From Pinus tabuliformis (lineage: Eukaryota; Streptophyta; Pinopsida; Pinales; Pinaceae): DNA of 64,000 nucleotides. The notes beneath the pieces are model-generated. The model made no database searches. It was given only the letters and a program-made list of their open reading frames with translations, and was not told where the DNA came from. The stretch lies in the NCBI GenBank assembly GCA_031772625.1, contig CM062815.1, positions 605,415,980 through 605,479,979 on the forward strand. Direction: 5' to 3'. Shown piece after piece: positions 23,501-35,341 of this stretch. Position numbers and translations under genes: made by a program. The number at the start of each line of letters is the position of its first letter. Within the stretch, counting starts at the first letter, position 1.

Positions 23501-24450
23501 TGCATCTGGATATATTTTTCCTCCAAATCACTGAAAAAATCTCTATTCCTGGTCATATGGAATGAGGCACCCCTGTCCAAGTACTACAAGCTCCCCATCA
23601 CTATGTTGTACATGCATGCAATTAAAGTAAAATCAAGCTCCAGTTGTGAAGCCAAAGCTTCACTTGTTGATCCTCCTAAGGTCTTCTTGCTTGTCTTCTT
23701 GTGTGGACACTTTGTGGCATAGTGCCTGAATTCATGACAGTGAAAGAACTTGATTCTAGACAAGTCTTTCTTCTTTCCCCCTTGACTATATTTTTATTTG
23801 GATTGGGATTTATTCATCCTTTCCCTTGGATGAAGTTGCATCTCTAGTATTACGCCTTTTTCCTTCAATACAAAATCGGACCATAGGCATTCCTAATTTG
23901 GTAGTTTCTCCCTCCCATTCATTGAATCTTTGTAGTTGTGCCAACTCTTCAGAAGGCCTAGAAGGTCTAGTCTTCCCAAATAATCCTCTGCTACAGCAAC
24001 ACCAACTTGACCAAGTTCATCATGACATTGTGTGAACTTGGCCGAGTACTATGGAATGGCCTTGTTCTTCTGCATCTTGATATTTCAAAGTTTGTCCTTG
24101 AGCGCTAGCTTCCTATGGTCACTATTATTCTCGAATAGATGTGTCAATGCTTGGGACATTGCATATGAAGTCTCTTTCCCATGGATATCTGAGACAATAT
24201 GATCTCGTACTCCCTACAATATGATTCTCCTCGCCTTGGCTACACACTTCTTCCATTCTGCTAGATCTTGAGCATTAGATGTTAATGGTTTCAGGATACC
24301 ATTATCAATGAATTCCTTCAACCCATTATCTTGCAACACTGCCTCCATGCAGTCCTTCCAAGAAACATAATTTGAGCTTCCCTCAAGGGAATACTTGAGC
24401 CTTATTCCATAGAAATCCATCCTTCTAGCTATGAAGAATTGATCCTGCAA
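20600..24450 (-). pseudogene. E2 copia gag-pol, broken
   Basis: Gag starts near 24450 (GIRLKYSLEGSSNYVSWKDC). A zinc-knuckle remnant with CPHKKTSKKT follows near 23710. The protease motif near 23590 reads YLDRGASFHMT, where the catalytic DSG is changed to DRG. Integrase occupies about 23406-22603 (HHCC segment near LWHKILGHLHHGDL, core FVIFIDEFSRK and LRSDNGCEY). Reverse transcriptase covers about 22056-21250 (VGLRWILKVKH, FLNGVIEEDVYIEQ, LLYVDDLILTGDE). RNase H (DADWVGS, DRKST) runs to about 20900, and DILTKALSRGKFE marks the end near 20630. Several frames and stops are involved, so no product is expected. Confidence 0.85.
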
Positions 24451-24501
24451 ATCTGATCCTCTTGCAATAACAAATTTGAAATCTTTGCTCTACAATGAAT
24501 T

Positions 24502-24515
24502 GTGCTCTGATACCA
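24502..24515 (-). other. E2 primer-binding site (tRNA-iMet)
   Basis: The minus strand reads TGGTATCAGAGCAC immediately after the LTR end CTACA, with no spacer. Confidence 0.88.
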
Positions 24516-25601
24516 TGTAGAAAAATAATTTGTAGATTTGAAACTACTCATGAAATTTACTAAATCACAAGACTCGAAGCTACTTTATTGATCTATGGAA
24601 GTTAATTCACCATCTAGAACACAAATCATAGACATGCAAAAGGAAACATCACACATACAAAGAAATTTATCTAGGGGAAAGAAACTCCGCAAAACCCCTT
24701 CCTATTTGTTTGCATTAGTGAAAGAATAGAGATGAAATACATATTCTTACTCAAGCCTGAGCAGAACCTACAAGTGTATAGTCTATCCCTCTGTCTAACT
24801 TATGCACTCTGGCCAACACTTAGACAATTTTCAAGCCCTCCAAGATCCTATTTCCTTGCATTGTTCCTTTAGAAAATTAGCCCCTATTATTTAGGAAACT
24901 TTGCCAATTGAATTGTGCAATTCCTCTAGGTCCTTCCTCTGATTGCACGCACCACCTGTACACATGGGAATATTCTACATCTGATAGTACTATTGGGTGT
25001 GGAGCCTGATTATCTTCTATATTCAAAGGTATTGCCACATAGGACCCCAGTTCGAAATGGGGGCGGCAACACGCCCATAAAATATTCGCTGCAGGGGGGG
25101 TCCATGGGGGGGCGGCTGTGACCTTTGGGAGCCCCCCCCTGGCGGGGGGTTTCGGGGGCAACGCCCCCGAAGCTAGAAACAGTTGTAAAATTGCCTTGTA
25201 AAAGTATAGTAATTTCTAGTCAATCTGGGCCGTTCATTAGGCAGATGATCTAACGGTAGAACTTATGTTTAGTTTAGGGTTTTTTGCCCTAGAAGGCAAC
25301 CCCTCTCTTTGTATGAGGGTATTGTATTTGAGGCTGTGTGATAGATGTGTATTCTGTGAGTGAGAAACGGAGAGGTGAGACTGTGAGAGAAAACAGAGGA
25401 TATTACAGCGGATTTGCTGTAGGTTGTGTCTCTTCATTTTGCTGGATAATAGAAAGGAAGGATTGGCTGTTCGGGGTGGACGTAGCCCAAACTGGGTGAA
25501 CCACGTATATCTATGTCTCTCTTGTTTTGTGTGTTTTCTGTGTTTATATTTCTGCAATATTTTATGTGTTCCATTGCTCTGTAATATATAATTTTCTAAC
25601 A
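24516..25601 (-). repeat. E2 right (5') LTR
   Basis: About 1086 bp, reading TGTTAGAAAATT... to ...TTTTTCTACA on the minus strand. It includes a GC-rich block (about 25080-25170) with the hairpin TCGGGGGCAACGCCCCCGA at 25152-25170, in sharp contrast to its AT-rich surroundings. Frames of 94 and 123 codons inside it look like chance. Confidence 0.7.
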
Positions 25602-26489
25602 AGTACACATAATTTCCTATAGTTATCCTTTCACTTCAAAGATGCATACAAAATTCCATTTAAAATGGCATGTAACCATAATATGCATATACATAAAAGA
25701 AGCGGAAACAAATGACAACCATGAGAAGAAAAGACACAATAGGACAATGATGGAGTTCACCTAGTGTGGGCTACATCTTCATGCCCTCCTCAATGTGGGG
25801 AGACCTTTTTTATTAATATTCAGTGAAATCAAATTAGGTGCATGTATAAAACACACCTTATACCTCTGATTCTGGGGATGGCCTGAAAATACACACCTTT
25901 GCTAAAGCAATGGACTGCACCATTGAATTCATGGTGCAAAATCGTGTCAAATGACTGTAAACTCGACCCCTTTCTGCTTCGGTCAAAATATGGACCCTCA
26001 GGAATCTCTAAGATTCCCCAAAGATTCCTTCACGCTGGTTGAGTGGAATTTCATTTCTTAGATGATGAATCTAACTTCGCCACTCCACTCCTTATGAAAA
26101 ACTGAATAAAATTAATATAAATTCGGCCTGGTTCTGAAACTATCAAAATTTGGCCCTTAGGGAATCTTTTATATTCCTCATGATTCCACAAAGATTCTTA
26201 TATGCAATTTGACTGAAATTCCACTTTTTAGATCAGAAAACTGATCATGCCATCAGACTCTTGGTGAAATTATAGTTAGTTTGAGTATAAAGTTGGCATG
26301 ATTTTGTCACTGTGAAAATTTAGCCCCATGGGAATCTTTAAGATTCCCAACATAATCCCTGCATCAGGGTTCCAAGTCTCGGTTTGTGTGTCAGCTCCAG
26401 GTTCCCTATTGTGTGCTTTGTTCTCTCCTCCCCTGATGAATGAGAAAATCAGTTTATATAAAATAATGTGGAGGAGTTTACAAAGAGAA

Positions 26490-26720
26490 GCTCATTGGGC
26501 TGTTGGCGGAGAGGGTAAGATAGAGGGTGGAGGTCTTGGGGTCAAACCTACGAGCCTCTTTTGTTTAGCTGATTTGTTGGCAACATTTTGGAAAATTGTT
26601 AATTCCTTTTGGTGGTTTTTGGTAATGGTTGGTGGCACATTGTTTATATTTGGGGATGCCCAAAAGGTGGGCCAGTGAAACCGGTCGAGCGGGTTTGATC
26701 CCCGTCAGCCCCTCTCCATA
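26490..26720. other. tRNA-like A/B-box segment in LTR A
   Basis: TGGCGGAGAGG resembles a polymerase III A box and GGGTCAAACC a B box about 35 bases later. A second B-box-like GGGTTTGATCCCCG follows near 26690. The same arrangement recurs in LTRs B and C. Whether it is transcribed by polymerase III is unknown. Confidence 0.5.
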
Positions 26721-26767
26721 TGGCATAACCGTTTATGGTTGGGCATCGGGGCCCACCCTCATTTACT

Positions 26768-26786
26768 ATACATATATATGTATATG

Positions 26787-26838
<52 letters not shown>

Positions 26839-26890
26839 TATGTATGTATATACATATATATATATACATATACATATACATATACATATA
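26768..26890. repeat. (TA)n/(TATG)n microsatellite
   Basis: TATATG units pass into a TA run and back into TACATA units. It lies in LTR A at the position where LTR B has a longer TA run. Confidence 0.95.
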
Positions 26891-26935
26891 TTTCGATCAG
26901 TTTTTTGGGGTTACCGATTTTTTTAAGTAGGCGAA

Positions 26936-27152
26936 AATTTCATCAATTCAATGCCTCCTCCTTGGCTTGTAACTAATGTTGCAACCTTTGTTTCTCCTCC
27001 TATGCTTTTTGTAGGAGTCTCCTTAGTTCCAAATTATCTGCCTGAATGCCTTGGCTGATCTCTTCGAGTTCTTGGAGCCATGCAACATTTGGTGCCCTTA
27101 TTTTTGGCACGAAATCTGCTAAAATCTTTGTGTCATTGCCCGAATCTAAACC
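26936..27152 (-). pseudogene. Family X unit X1, coiled-coil fragment
   Basis: This is the 3'-most surviving coding part of X1. On the minus strand it corresponds to the LQELEEI...RLLQKAEDEKQRLQQ coiled coil of X2. It is interrupted at 27152 by E3, whose target duplication is AAACC (27148-27152 and 43608-43612). Coding resumes at 43613. Confidence 0.75.
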
Positions 27153-28676
27153 TGTTGGAAATAATACTGAGAGGGGGGGTGAATCAGTATTATCAAGTTC
27201 TTTTAATAAATCTTCCTTATTTATACTTTGAATTATTTTTGTATGTTAGTACCATAAAATAATGAGCATGAACAAGAAAAACAGATAGTCACCCCAAAGA
27301 ACACCAGATATAAGGTGGAAACCCAATGTGGGTGAAAACCACCTGCTGCAATATGTCTCTATCTTCTTTCAAATTAGAAACTCCTTTTACAATGATTGTG
27401 TACTGGTGCAGTCCTTTACCAGTACGCAGGCTGCAACCTGCAGAGAGCTACAACTCTCTCTCGATTTCCAGTCTCTCCTGGAAGGGAGCTACAACCCCCT
27501 ACTTCTTTTCTTTCAAGGATCACTTTTCATAAATTTTCCATGAACATCAAATGATCATCAAGTACAAGTAAATCACCCAGTCAACTGTAGTAACCAGATC
27601 AATAGTAACAGTAAACTAAACCCAGAACACCTTATCAACAGAGAAAAGTCAGTCAAATAAATGCCTTAAGACAGATACACAATTTTTCTTTATCTGGCAT
27701 GCGTTGCTACGCACTTCACCTTCTGCACCTCTGCGTATCCACGCAGAGAGCCTTGAGCTGCACTGCGTATCCACGCACTGTTCCTTTAAATGCGCCGCGT
27801 ACCTTCACTGTGCCCACGCACCCACTGCTTCTATCGCGCCGCGTACTACTACTGTGGCCACACACTCTCAGATGCTATCGCGCCGCGTATCTACGCACCT
27901 GCGACTTCTGTAGCGCCGCGTACTTTCACTGTGCCTCCACACTTGAACCTCTGTCGCGCTGCGTACCCACGCACTGCGCCTTCTTCTACTCTGCGTACCC
28001 ATGCACTGCGCCTTCTTCTGTTGTGCGTACCCACGCACTTGCACTGTTAATCACCTGCGTACCTCTAATTAGGGCCGAATTGGCAGTCCCCCAGTGTGCC
28101 ACAGATAGTCAGATGCCCAGATCTGATCATGCGCCCGAGAGATCACACTTCATAGATTCACTTTCAACTTCACTTTTATATAGATCAAGCTTTTAAACCA
28201 ATAACCCAATATTTCAGATCTTAAGATATTCAATTTGCAAAAGATACATTAGCCAAGTGATCTCCTTCCCTATTTATAGTCAAGCCCTTATTCACACCAT
28301 GGGACAAAACCATCAATAACCAATACAAGGGATCCAAACCGGGGAAAAATTAGATCCTATACCACGGGCCAAAACCATAGAATCAAGAACGGCGGGCTAA
28401 ATACCACGAGCCAAACATAAGAAACTCCACGTGAGCGCACTTCTCTGCCTTGAAGTGAGTGAATTGGGGGTACGCACCTCATGAACGGGTAACCTGCGGG
28501 TATGAACGCACTTCCTGGCCGACGTACGTGCGGGTATGCACCTTTTGAACCATTCACCTACGTACCTCTTAATTTCCAACATTTTGAGAGCCTGATCAGA
28601 GCATTACCACTTGAGGGTGTTTCCATCAAGTACAACATCTGTAACATAGAGCCACACCAGAATCATAATGCCAACA
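27153..28676 (-). repeat. E3 left (3') LTR
   Basis: It contains the inverted AATAATACTGA/TCAGTATTAT pair around a G7 run (27160-27193). An array of GCGTACCCACGCACTGCG-type hairpin units fills about 27700-28050. It carries about 44 bp that the right LTR lacks (within 27810-27870). The LTRs otherwise differ by roughly 2-3 percent by eye. Confidence 0.95.
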
Positions 28677-29010
28677 ATCTCCCCCTTTGGACTTGATGGC
28701 AACCTCAAGATCCTCAACGTCATTCTCCCCCTTTGACATCAAGGGCAAAGGGTTATGCTCCCCCTAAGAACATGCTCCACCTGACTATAAACCAGATCTG
28801 CAAAGAAGAACCATAATCCACCAAACACCATAAATGACCATTGTAGCAATATTCAGACCAGCATCCATGATCTCCTTCTCCATAATGCCAACAATGCATT
28901 ATATGCTCCCCCTGAACCTGTGCCATTCGATCTTCGATCAATTCGCAACCCCGCACATGTACGCATATACCCCAGATGAGCCTTGCCTACAACCAACAAT
29001 CAGAAGAGAT
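28677..29010 (-). other. E3 3' noncoding interior with multiple polypurine tracts
   Basis: Adjacent to the LTR the minus strand reads TCCAAAGGGGGAGAT. Further CTCCCCCT copies lie at about 28723, 28759 and 28908. Such repeated AGGGGGAG tracts are a known Sirevirus trait. No coding sequence is present. Confidence 0.85.
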
Positions 29011-31499
29011 TCAACAACATGATGATGCATCAACAACCCCCAGATTTTGCCTGAGGTATTCAAAAGTCTCCCTGGGAAATGGTTTGGTAAGTATATCAGC
29101 AACTTGTTCCTTAGAAGGAACATACTCCAACTTGACCTTTTGTTCAAGCACTTGTTCCTGGAGAAAATGATACTTGATTGGCATGTGCTTGGTCTTTGAA
29201 TGCATGACTGGGTTCTTTGAAATGCTGATTGCACTTGTGTTATCACATAAGATGGAGATAGGTGGTGTAAAAGTGATTTGAAAATCCTACAAGGTCTGCA
29301 TCATCCAAAGGAGTTGAGTGCAGCAAGATGCAGCAGCAACATATTCCGCTTCAGCTGTAGACAAGGCAATCGAACTTTGTTTCTTGCTGAACCAAGATAC
29401 TAATCTGGAACCCATAAAGAATGCACCACCACTTGTGCTCTTCCTGTCATCCACGCTTCCGGCCCAATCTGCATCTGTATAAGCATGAAGTGTGAGATCT
29501 GTATCTCTAGGATACCATAAGCCATAGTTTTGAGTTCCTTGAAGATATTTGAAGATTCTCTTTACTGCCTGAAGATGAGTTTCCTTTGGATTTGCCTGAA
29601 ATCTTCCAACTATTCCTACTGCATGCATTATGTCTGGTTGGGTACCTGTCAAATAAAGTAGACTTCCAATCATAGATCTGTAGGTTGGTTGATGCACTGC
29701 TGCTGATTCATCATTTGCACTGAGGCAACATCCTGTGACCATGGGTGTACATACTGGTTTTGCATCTTCCATGCCATATTTCTTCAAAATCTGCTTGAGA
29801 TACTTGGTTTGAGACAAAAAGATCCCTCCTTCTTTTTGTTGGATTTGCAAACCAAGAAAATATGTCAGTTCTCCCAGCAAGGACATTTCGAATTCTTTCT
29901 GCATTACCAAGGCAAAGCTTTGACTCATAGCTTCTTCATTGCTGCCAAAAATAATGTCATCTACATACACAACAAGTATTAGCAATTTCTTGTTTTCAAC
30001 TTTTATATAAAGATTGCTATCTGCTGATCCTTTTGAAAAACCTTGTTGATGAAGATATTTGTCCAAATGATAGTACCAAGCCCTTGGAGCTTTTTTGAGA
30101 CCATAGAGAGCCTTTTTTAATCTGCATACAAGATTTGGATCATTTCCAAGAATGAAACCATCTGGTTGCTCAATATATACTTCTTCTTCCAAGTCTCCAT
30201 TCAGAAAGGCTGATTTCACGTCCATTTGAAATACTTTGAAGTTTTGAAAGCTTGAGAGAGCAAGGAACATTCGGATGGCCTCAAGTCTTGCAACAGGAGC
30301 AAAAGTTTCTTCAAAATCTATTCCTTCTTGCTGCGCATACCCTTTACAAACAAGTCTGGCCTTGTTTCTAATTACTTCTCCATTTTCATTCAATTTATTT
30401 TTGAAGACCCATTTTTTCCCTATGACATTCTTATCCTTTGGTCTAGGAACCAACTCCCAAGTGTTGTTCTTTTCGATCTGCTCAAGTTCTTCATCCATTG
30501 CTTTGACCCAACATTCATCTTTGCATGCCTCTTTCACATTTTGTGGTTCAGTGGAAGAGAGTAATGCCAAATAGCTTGAAGCTTCTGCAATTGTTCTTCT
30601 TGTTTGTACACCTTCTTCTTTTTGCCCCAAAATCTGAGATTCTGGATGATTCTTCTGAACATATCTGGATGGAGTCTTCTCTTCTATCCTTATCTGCTCC
30701 TCTGGTTCTTCTTGAGGTTCTTCTTCTTCATCATTCTGTCTTTGAGGGTAGTCTTCATCTTCTTCGATATCTTCATGATTTACTTGCCTAGGAATGTATC
30801 CCTTCTCATCAACCACTACATCAATGATGTCAACAATTCTTCCAAGTCTTTTATTGTAGCACTTGTATGCTTTGCTGTGTGGAGAATAACCAAGAAGAAT
30901 GCCTTCATCTGCTCTAGGTTCAAGTTTGCCAAGTTGCTCATCAGTATTCTTAATATAGCATTTGCTCCCAAAGATTTTGAAGTGCTTTACCGAAGGAGTC
31001 TCACCATACCAGAGCTCATGAGGGGTTTGAGTGCTGTTCACCCGGACATTTGTTTTGTTGAGAATAACAACCGCAGCATATGCAGCTTCACCCCAGAAAG
31101 TTGCGGGAGTTCCAGACTCATCAAGCATAGCACGAGCCATTTGTTGGACTGTTCTGTTCATTCTTTCCACCACTCCATTTTGCTGAGGAGTTCTAGCTGT
31201 AGAGAATTCTCTTCTTATCCCATGTTCTTCACAGAAATCGAAAAATTCATTTGAGGTAAACTCCCCACCTCTGTCGGATCTGCGGCACTTAATTTTGTAT
31301 CCTGATTCATTTTCAACCAAGGCTTTAAAGGATTTGAATTTTTTGAATGCTTCATCTTTGTGCTTCATAAGTCCTAACCAGACAAACCTGGAGAAATCGT
31401 TAATGAATAATATCAAGTATTCTTCTCCTCGAGGTGTCCCTTTTCTGAATGGTCCACATACATCTGTATGTACAAGCTCAAGAGGCATGCTAGCTGATC
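29011..31499 (-). pseudogene. E3 pol: integrase core, reverse transcriptase, RNase H (one stop)
   Basis: The frame from 31488 to 29287 is open for 733 codons and continues in frame past a TAG at 29289-29287 to a natural-looking stop at 29011. Integrase catalytic residues are visible: Asp in LVHTDVCGP, Asp in RSDRGGEF and Glu in NGVVERMNR. Reverse transcriptase shows [21 protein letters not shown], the catalytic [10 protein letters not shown] and [16 protein letters not shown]. RNase H shows [14 protein letters not shown] and [13 protein letters not shown]. Past the stop come DNTSAISISKNPV and VADILTKPFPRETFEYL, the usual copia C-terminus. Upstream it continues, in frame, into 39695 and beyond once N is removed. 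Apart from the stop the catalytic motifs are intact, so this lineage was recently active. Confidence 0.93.
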
Positions 31500-31504
31500 C
31501 TTCC

Positions 31505-32553
31505 TGTTGTAGGGAAAAGTATCCGACACGGAATGACCCTATCCCACTCTAAGGGTGATAGTTCCTTAGCAACAGTCAAAGCAAAGCTATCTAAGATTAC
31601 TTCTTTATGACATGCAAAAGAGGAAAGGAAGAGATCCACTTACCGATGTCTTGCGCAAATGGTCGATCCAATCTTCTCTCTTTTCCGCTTGCTCCCAACT
31701 CCAAGTCTTCTCACGGGCCCAGCTACACGAGATCCTGCAAACAAGACAAGAAATGGAAACTACAAGAAGCATGCATTCATAATTGATTCAAGGATTAGCA
31801 TAAATCAAATACGCAAGTAAGACAATACATCATTGAAACACATGCGAATAGAAGAACCTCAAATGCTTTATTAATGGAAGAAAGTAAGGTTCAGGTAGTG
31901 ATACAACCATAAGAGGCCCAATCCAACATCACCGTCCCGACGGAAAGAAATCTCCTCTTCACCTCCTTCAAGCAATCACCCAATGATACCAACTGTAAAC
32001 CAACAACAATTCTTTGCACAAAATTCCGTCCTCCAGATCCCATGGGATGAGATCCTTATATAGAGTTTTGGAGTGAAGATAAGTCAGCTGAATGTGTGAC
32101 TGGTGTCCTCTTCAACCCCAGTTGTTCTTCAGTTCTTGAGTCCACTTGGAGATTCTACCTTCCACTTGGAGTTTTAGAACCTCTTACTCTTCACTTAGGT
32201 GAATCTTTTGATCCAAGTGTCATTTTGGAAGCTTCCTGGGCACTGACACATTGAGGAAAGATTCCTCCACATGTCCAAACTCGCTCAGCGCAGGTAGCCT
32301 TTGATGAACTTGACATTCAGCGCAGGTACACCATGGAGCATTTGACATTCAGCGCAGGTGCTCAGTGGAGCAGTTGACATGATCCAAAATTGACCTGTTT
32401 TTGAGTGTTTTTCAGTGGAGAACTGATCTGAAGTGCTGTGGTTTGCTGACCTTGTTCCTCTAAGGGTATGAACAACATGTTTAGGGACTTTGGATCCCTC
32501 AGATTATGGACATTTCATGCTTCATGCTGTAAGGCACAGAAATGTCTATAACA
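31505..32553 (-). repeat. N left (3') LTR
   Basis: 1049 bp. It contains three spaced copies of a CAGCGCAGGT core (about 32285-32365), most preceded by TTGACATT, which may be promoter elements. The same core recurs in the 5' leader of N near 38224-38270. Confidence 0.95.
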
Positions 32554-35341
32554 GTTGCCCCCTAAAGTATGAGGTCGTTTATCGGGTGAAATGCTTTATT
32601 AGGAGGATTCGAAGTTCATTCAATCGCCGAGAGGTGACCTGTAATAAGATACAATACAATACATTATTTTTCATACTACTTTTATGATCTAGCTGATGCA
32701 GGCATTTCCCATGCTCAGCTTTATAAATACATTTTCTGTACATAGAACAGACGATCGTCTGATGGTAGACTGATAATCCTCTGCTGAAATTATCATCCTT
32801 TACTTAGGATGATCATCTGATGCACATGCTAATGCTTTTATCTCCTGAATATATATCGCAGCCCGGATGGATGAAACTAGATCCGGGGTCTTCAAACTCG
32901 TTTTATTTTCACTCTAAGTACAAGTCGATCCATGTGAGAATTTCTTGGAGTCGAACATGGAAAGACATCGCTTGATTACCAGTCAATAATGTAAACTGTT
33001 AACAAGCGCGAGAGGAATCACCGATAATGATGATGACCCTCAAGGTACTGCAGTACAATTCACGTGGCGTGAATATAGGACTTGGTGTCGAACACCATGC
33101 AAAATCTTCCGGTCGAAGGTCATTGATGTATACCTATCGCCGGAAGTGAGAAACTTGCCATTGAGGCATGCAAGCTTCAAAGTACTGGGGGTTTGTTCCT
33201 AGATCGACTTCTTGGATAATGAGCTGATGTCGACAAGAAGCGATCCGTCAAAGGAGGGCCTTAATGAATCCCACATCAGTGACACGGAACGGAGCTAATG
33301 ATTGTGATGAAGGTGAAAACGATCTGTGAAATATGATCCAGGGTGGCGGTCATGAAAGGATGAAAGATAATGTATGGCAGTGGATGGGACACGGTTGACT
33401 TTTTCCTGAACGACATCTCTTGAACATATAACGACACTGATGTGATGGATCGGTAGCATTACCCCAAATGTGGATGGTATGGCGAGACCATGGCGAAGGA
33501 ACCGGTGAATGAAAACAACCCAACCCGATGTGGTGCGGAGGCAAAAGTGTCATGTTCAAGAGCGACTTGCTACCATTTAAGCTTTGAGGTTCTCCCAATT
33601 TTTCCCCAGTCATTTCTGACCAGTACCTCTTTATTTTTGTCAAGCTTGAGGAGGATAACATATGCTTGTTCTATAACCTGCCCTTTGGGCAAGCCCATCT
33701 ATGTTTTAACGAGCCTAGCGATAGGGAAACTCGTTCTCGTCTAAAGACAAGTTTGTCGCTATTTAATGCATTTAACGAGTCTAGCGACAAAGACAACTCG
33801 GTCCTTTTCATTTTTAGAGAGTCTAAAAAGGTACGTAAAGTTAACTCCAAAGGTCCTTTTTCGTCATCTAATCCCTTAAGTCCGAAAAAGTGTAAAACAA
33901 TCCAGAAGGGATGAATGTTCGATAGTTTTATCGAGCCAAACTAGACAAGCGCTCGATCTTTTTGTGCAATAATCCCTCAGGTCCAAAAAGATTAAAATCT
34001 AGAGGAGGGATAGCTCTTCCGGTCCTTTTAACGAGCTGGAAGGCCAAAACTCGGCAAACTTTTCATATTTTACGAGTCAGTGAAAAGAGCTCAAAGAAGA
34101 CTCGTATTTTGAGGAACGAGTGATAAACAGGGATAGCAGCAGATTCCAGGTACAGGTTGGAATTTTCCAATCACGGCAATGTTACAAGGATGGCTAGGTG
34201 AAATCACTCTTCGCAGCTGTTCCTCAAAATAGGTAAACAATCAAGTGGAGGTGAATGATCGGCCAAATGAGAGGTGGAGGTGACGGTGCGAACACGACCA
34301 AGGCTTTATGGCTGATGGATTTACGGTCTCAAATGGTCGTTTACCAGTTCATTTTTTCTGAATGAGCTTGAACTCTGGAGGGAAGCTTGCTCATAGGTTA
34401 TGTTTATTTTTTAACGAGCATGAACTATGCGCTAAAACTGCTCGGATCTTGCATTTATTTTTTAATGAGCATGAACTGTGTGCTAAAACTGCTCGTCCAT
34501 ATGTTTATTTTTTAACAAGCATGAACGATTTCGCTAAAAACTGCTCGTTTTTACCAGTCATAAGATAGGAAGGTCTCCTGGAAGATTGCTATTTTTTAAA
34601 GAGCTTCATCTCCCTACGCTTTGCTCCACATCCCCTCTTCGTGCAAGCTGGGTATCGACTAATCCTATGAGTTTAACGGGTTAGACCTACAGGTTTAAAG
34701 GGAGGACCTAAAAAACTAAAAAAATCAATAGCCGCCCGTGCTTGCATTCCAAGAGGTTTGCATGCCCCCAGGTATAAAGTACAATTTCAAGGTTGCCCCT
34801 CCTCTCTTCCACTTCTGCTTTTCTTTGGGTGTTCACAGCTACTTGCCGTCTGCTATTCTAATGTTAACGATACTTGTCTTCTCGTTATTTTTGACGGGTC
34901 TTATGCGATACTTGTCTTCTCGTCAGCCCAATTTTTAACCAGCTATTTGTGACAAGAGAAGAACACTTCTCAAATATAAAACATCTGTGTTATCGAGGGA
35001 GGCTTACCTCTTTCAGGTTACCCAAAGATTGTTTCGTTCATGGGGGACTCAAAACATTTCTTTGGCGATGCCTACCGGGATAGACAACGGTGAATGACCC
35101 TGTTCCGTCAAACACTTAACTTTGACAAAAGAATCTTATTCCAGAACAACCCCACTTCCTGCTACAACCCTTCTTCATGGAGCCTTGGCACTTTGCCGGC
35201 TCTTCCTTTTGAAGAAAAGTTTGGGACGGGGTACGGACTAGTCATATTCTCTCGCGGAAACTCTACCTTATACCCAGGGTTTTCTCTGCCCATAGTAGAC
35301 CAGGATGCATGCCCCCTGGGTTCCAGCCCTATTTTCCCGAA
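32554..35341 (-). other. N 3' interior, noncoding, with hairpin-type repeats
   Basis: No domain-bearing frame is present in 2.8 kb. From about 33700 to 34560 short units recur in which TTTAACGAG(C/T) and a later complementary CTCG(T) can pair. The clearest three units of about 65 bp lie at 34360-34550 (AACGAGCATGAACT...CTAAAACTGCTCG). The same motif appears at 37085. These could form RNA stem-loops. Function is unknown. Confidence 0.65.

Larger units (their letters stand above)
20577..25601 (-). mobile_element. E2: decayed Ty1/copia retrotransposon
   Basis: On the minus strand the order is LTR (24516-25601), primer site TGGTATCAGAGCAC directly abutting it, gag, protease, integrase, reverse transcriptase, RNase H (copia order), then a purine run (GAGAGGGAG) and a TGTTGAAAATG start of a 3' LTR at 20578. 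The right LTR begins TGTTAGAAAATT, so the two ends do not obviously match. Many stops and frameshifts show an old copy. Confidence 0.85.
25613..26935 (-). repeat. Family X LTR A (truncated)
   Basis: It matches LTR B from the CACTTCAAAGATGCATAC start through an AAGTAGGC segment at about 26925. It is then joined directly to interior sequence (CCTCCTCCTTGG), so its inner end, the polypurine tract and the G-patch region of X1 are deleted. It includes three imperfect repeats of about 175 bp with palindromic GGAATCTnnnAGATTCC cores, a tRNA-like segment and a TA microsatellite. Confidence 0.8.

Noticed and set aside
26328..26678. 116-codon frame in LTR A
   Set aside because: It overlaps the tRNA-like noncoding segment and is not open in LTRs B and C.
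27699..28196. 165-codon frame with Cys/Arg/Thr repeats
   Set aside because: It lies in the palindromic minisatellite of the E3 LTR and is lost in the other LTR by a length change.
30604..31254. 216-codon plus-strand frame
   Set aside because: It is antisense to the E3 integrase and polymerase frame, which has clear catalytic motifs.
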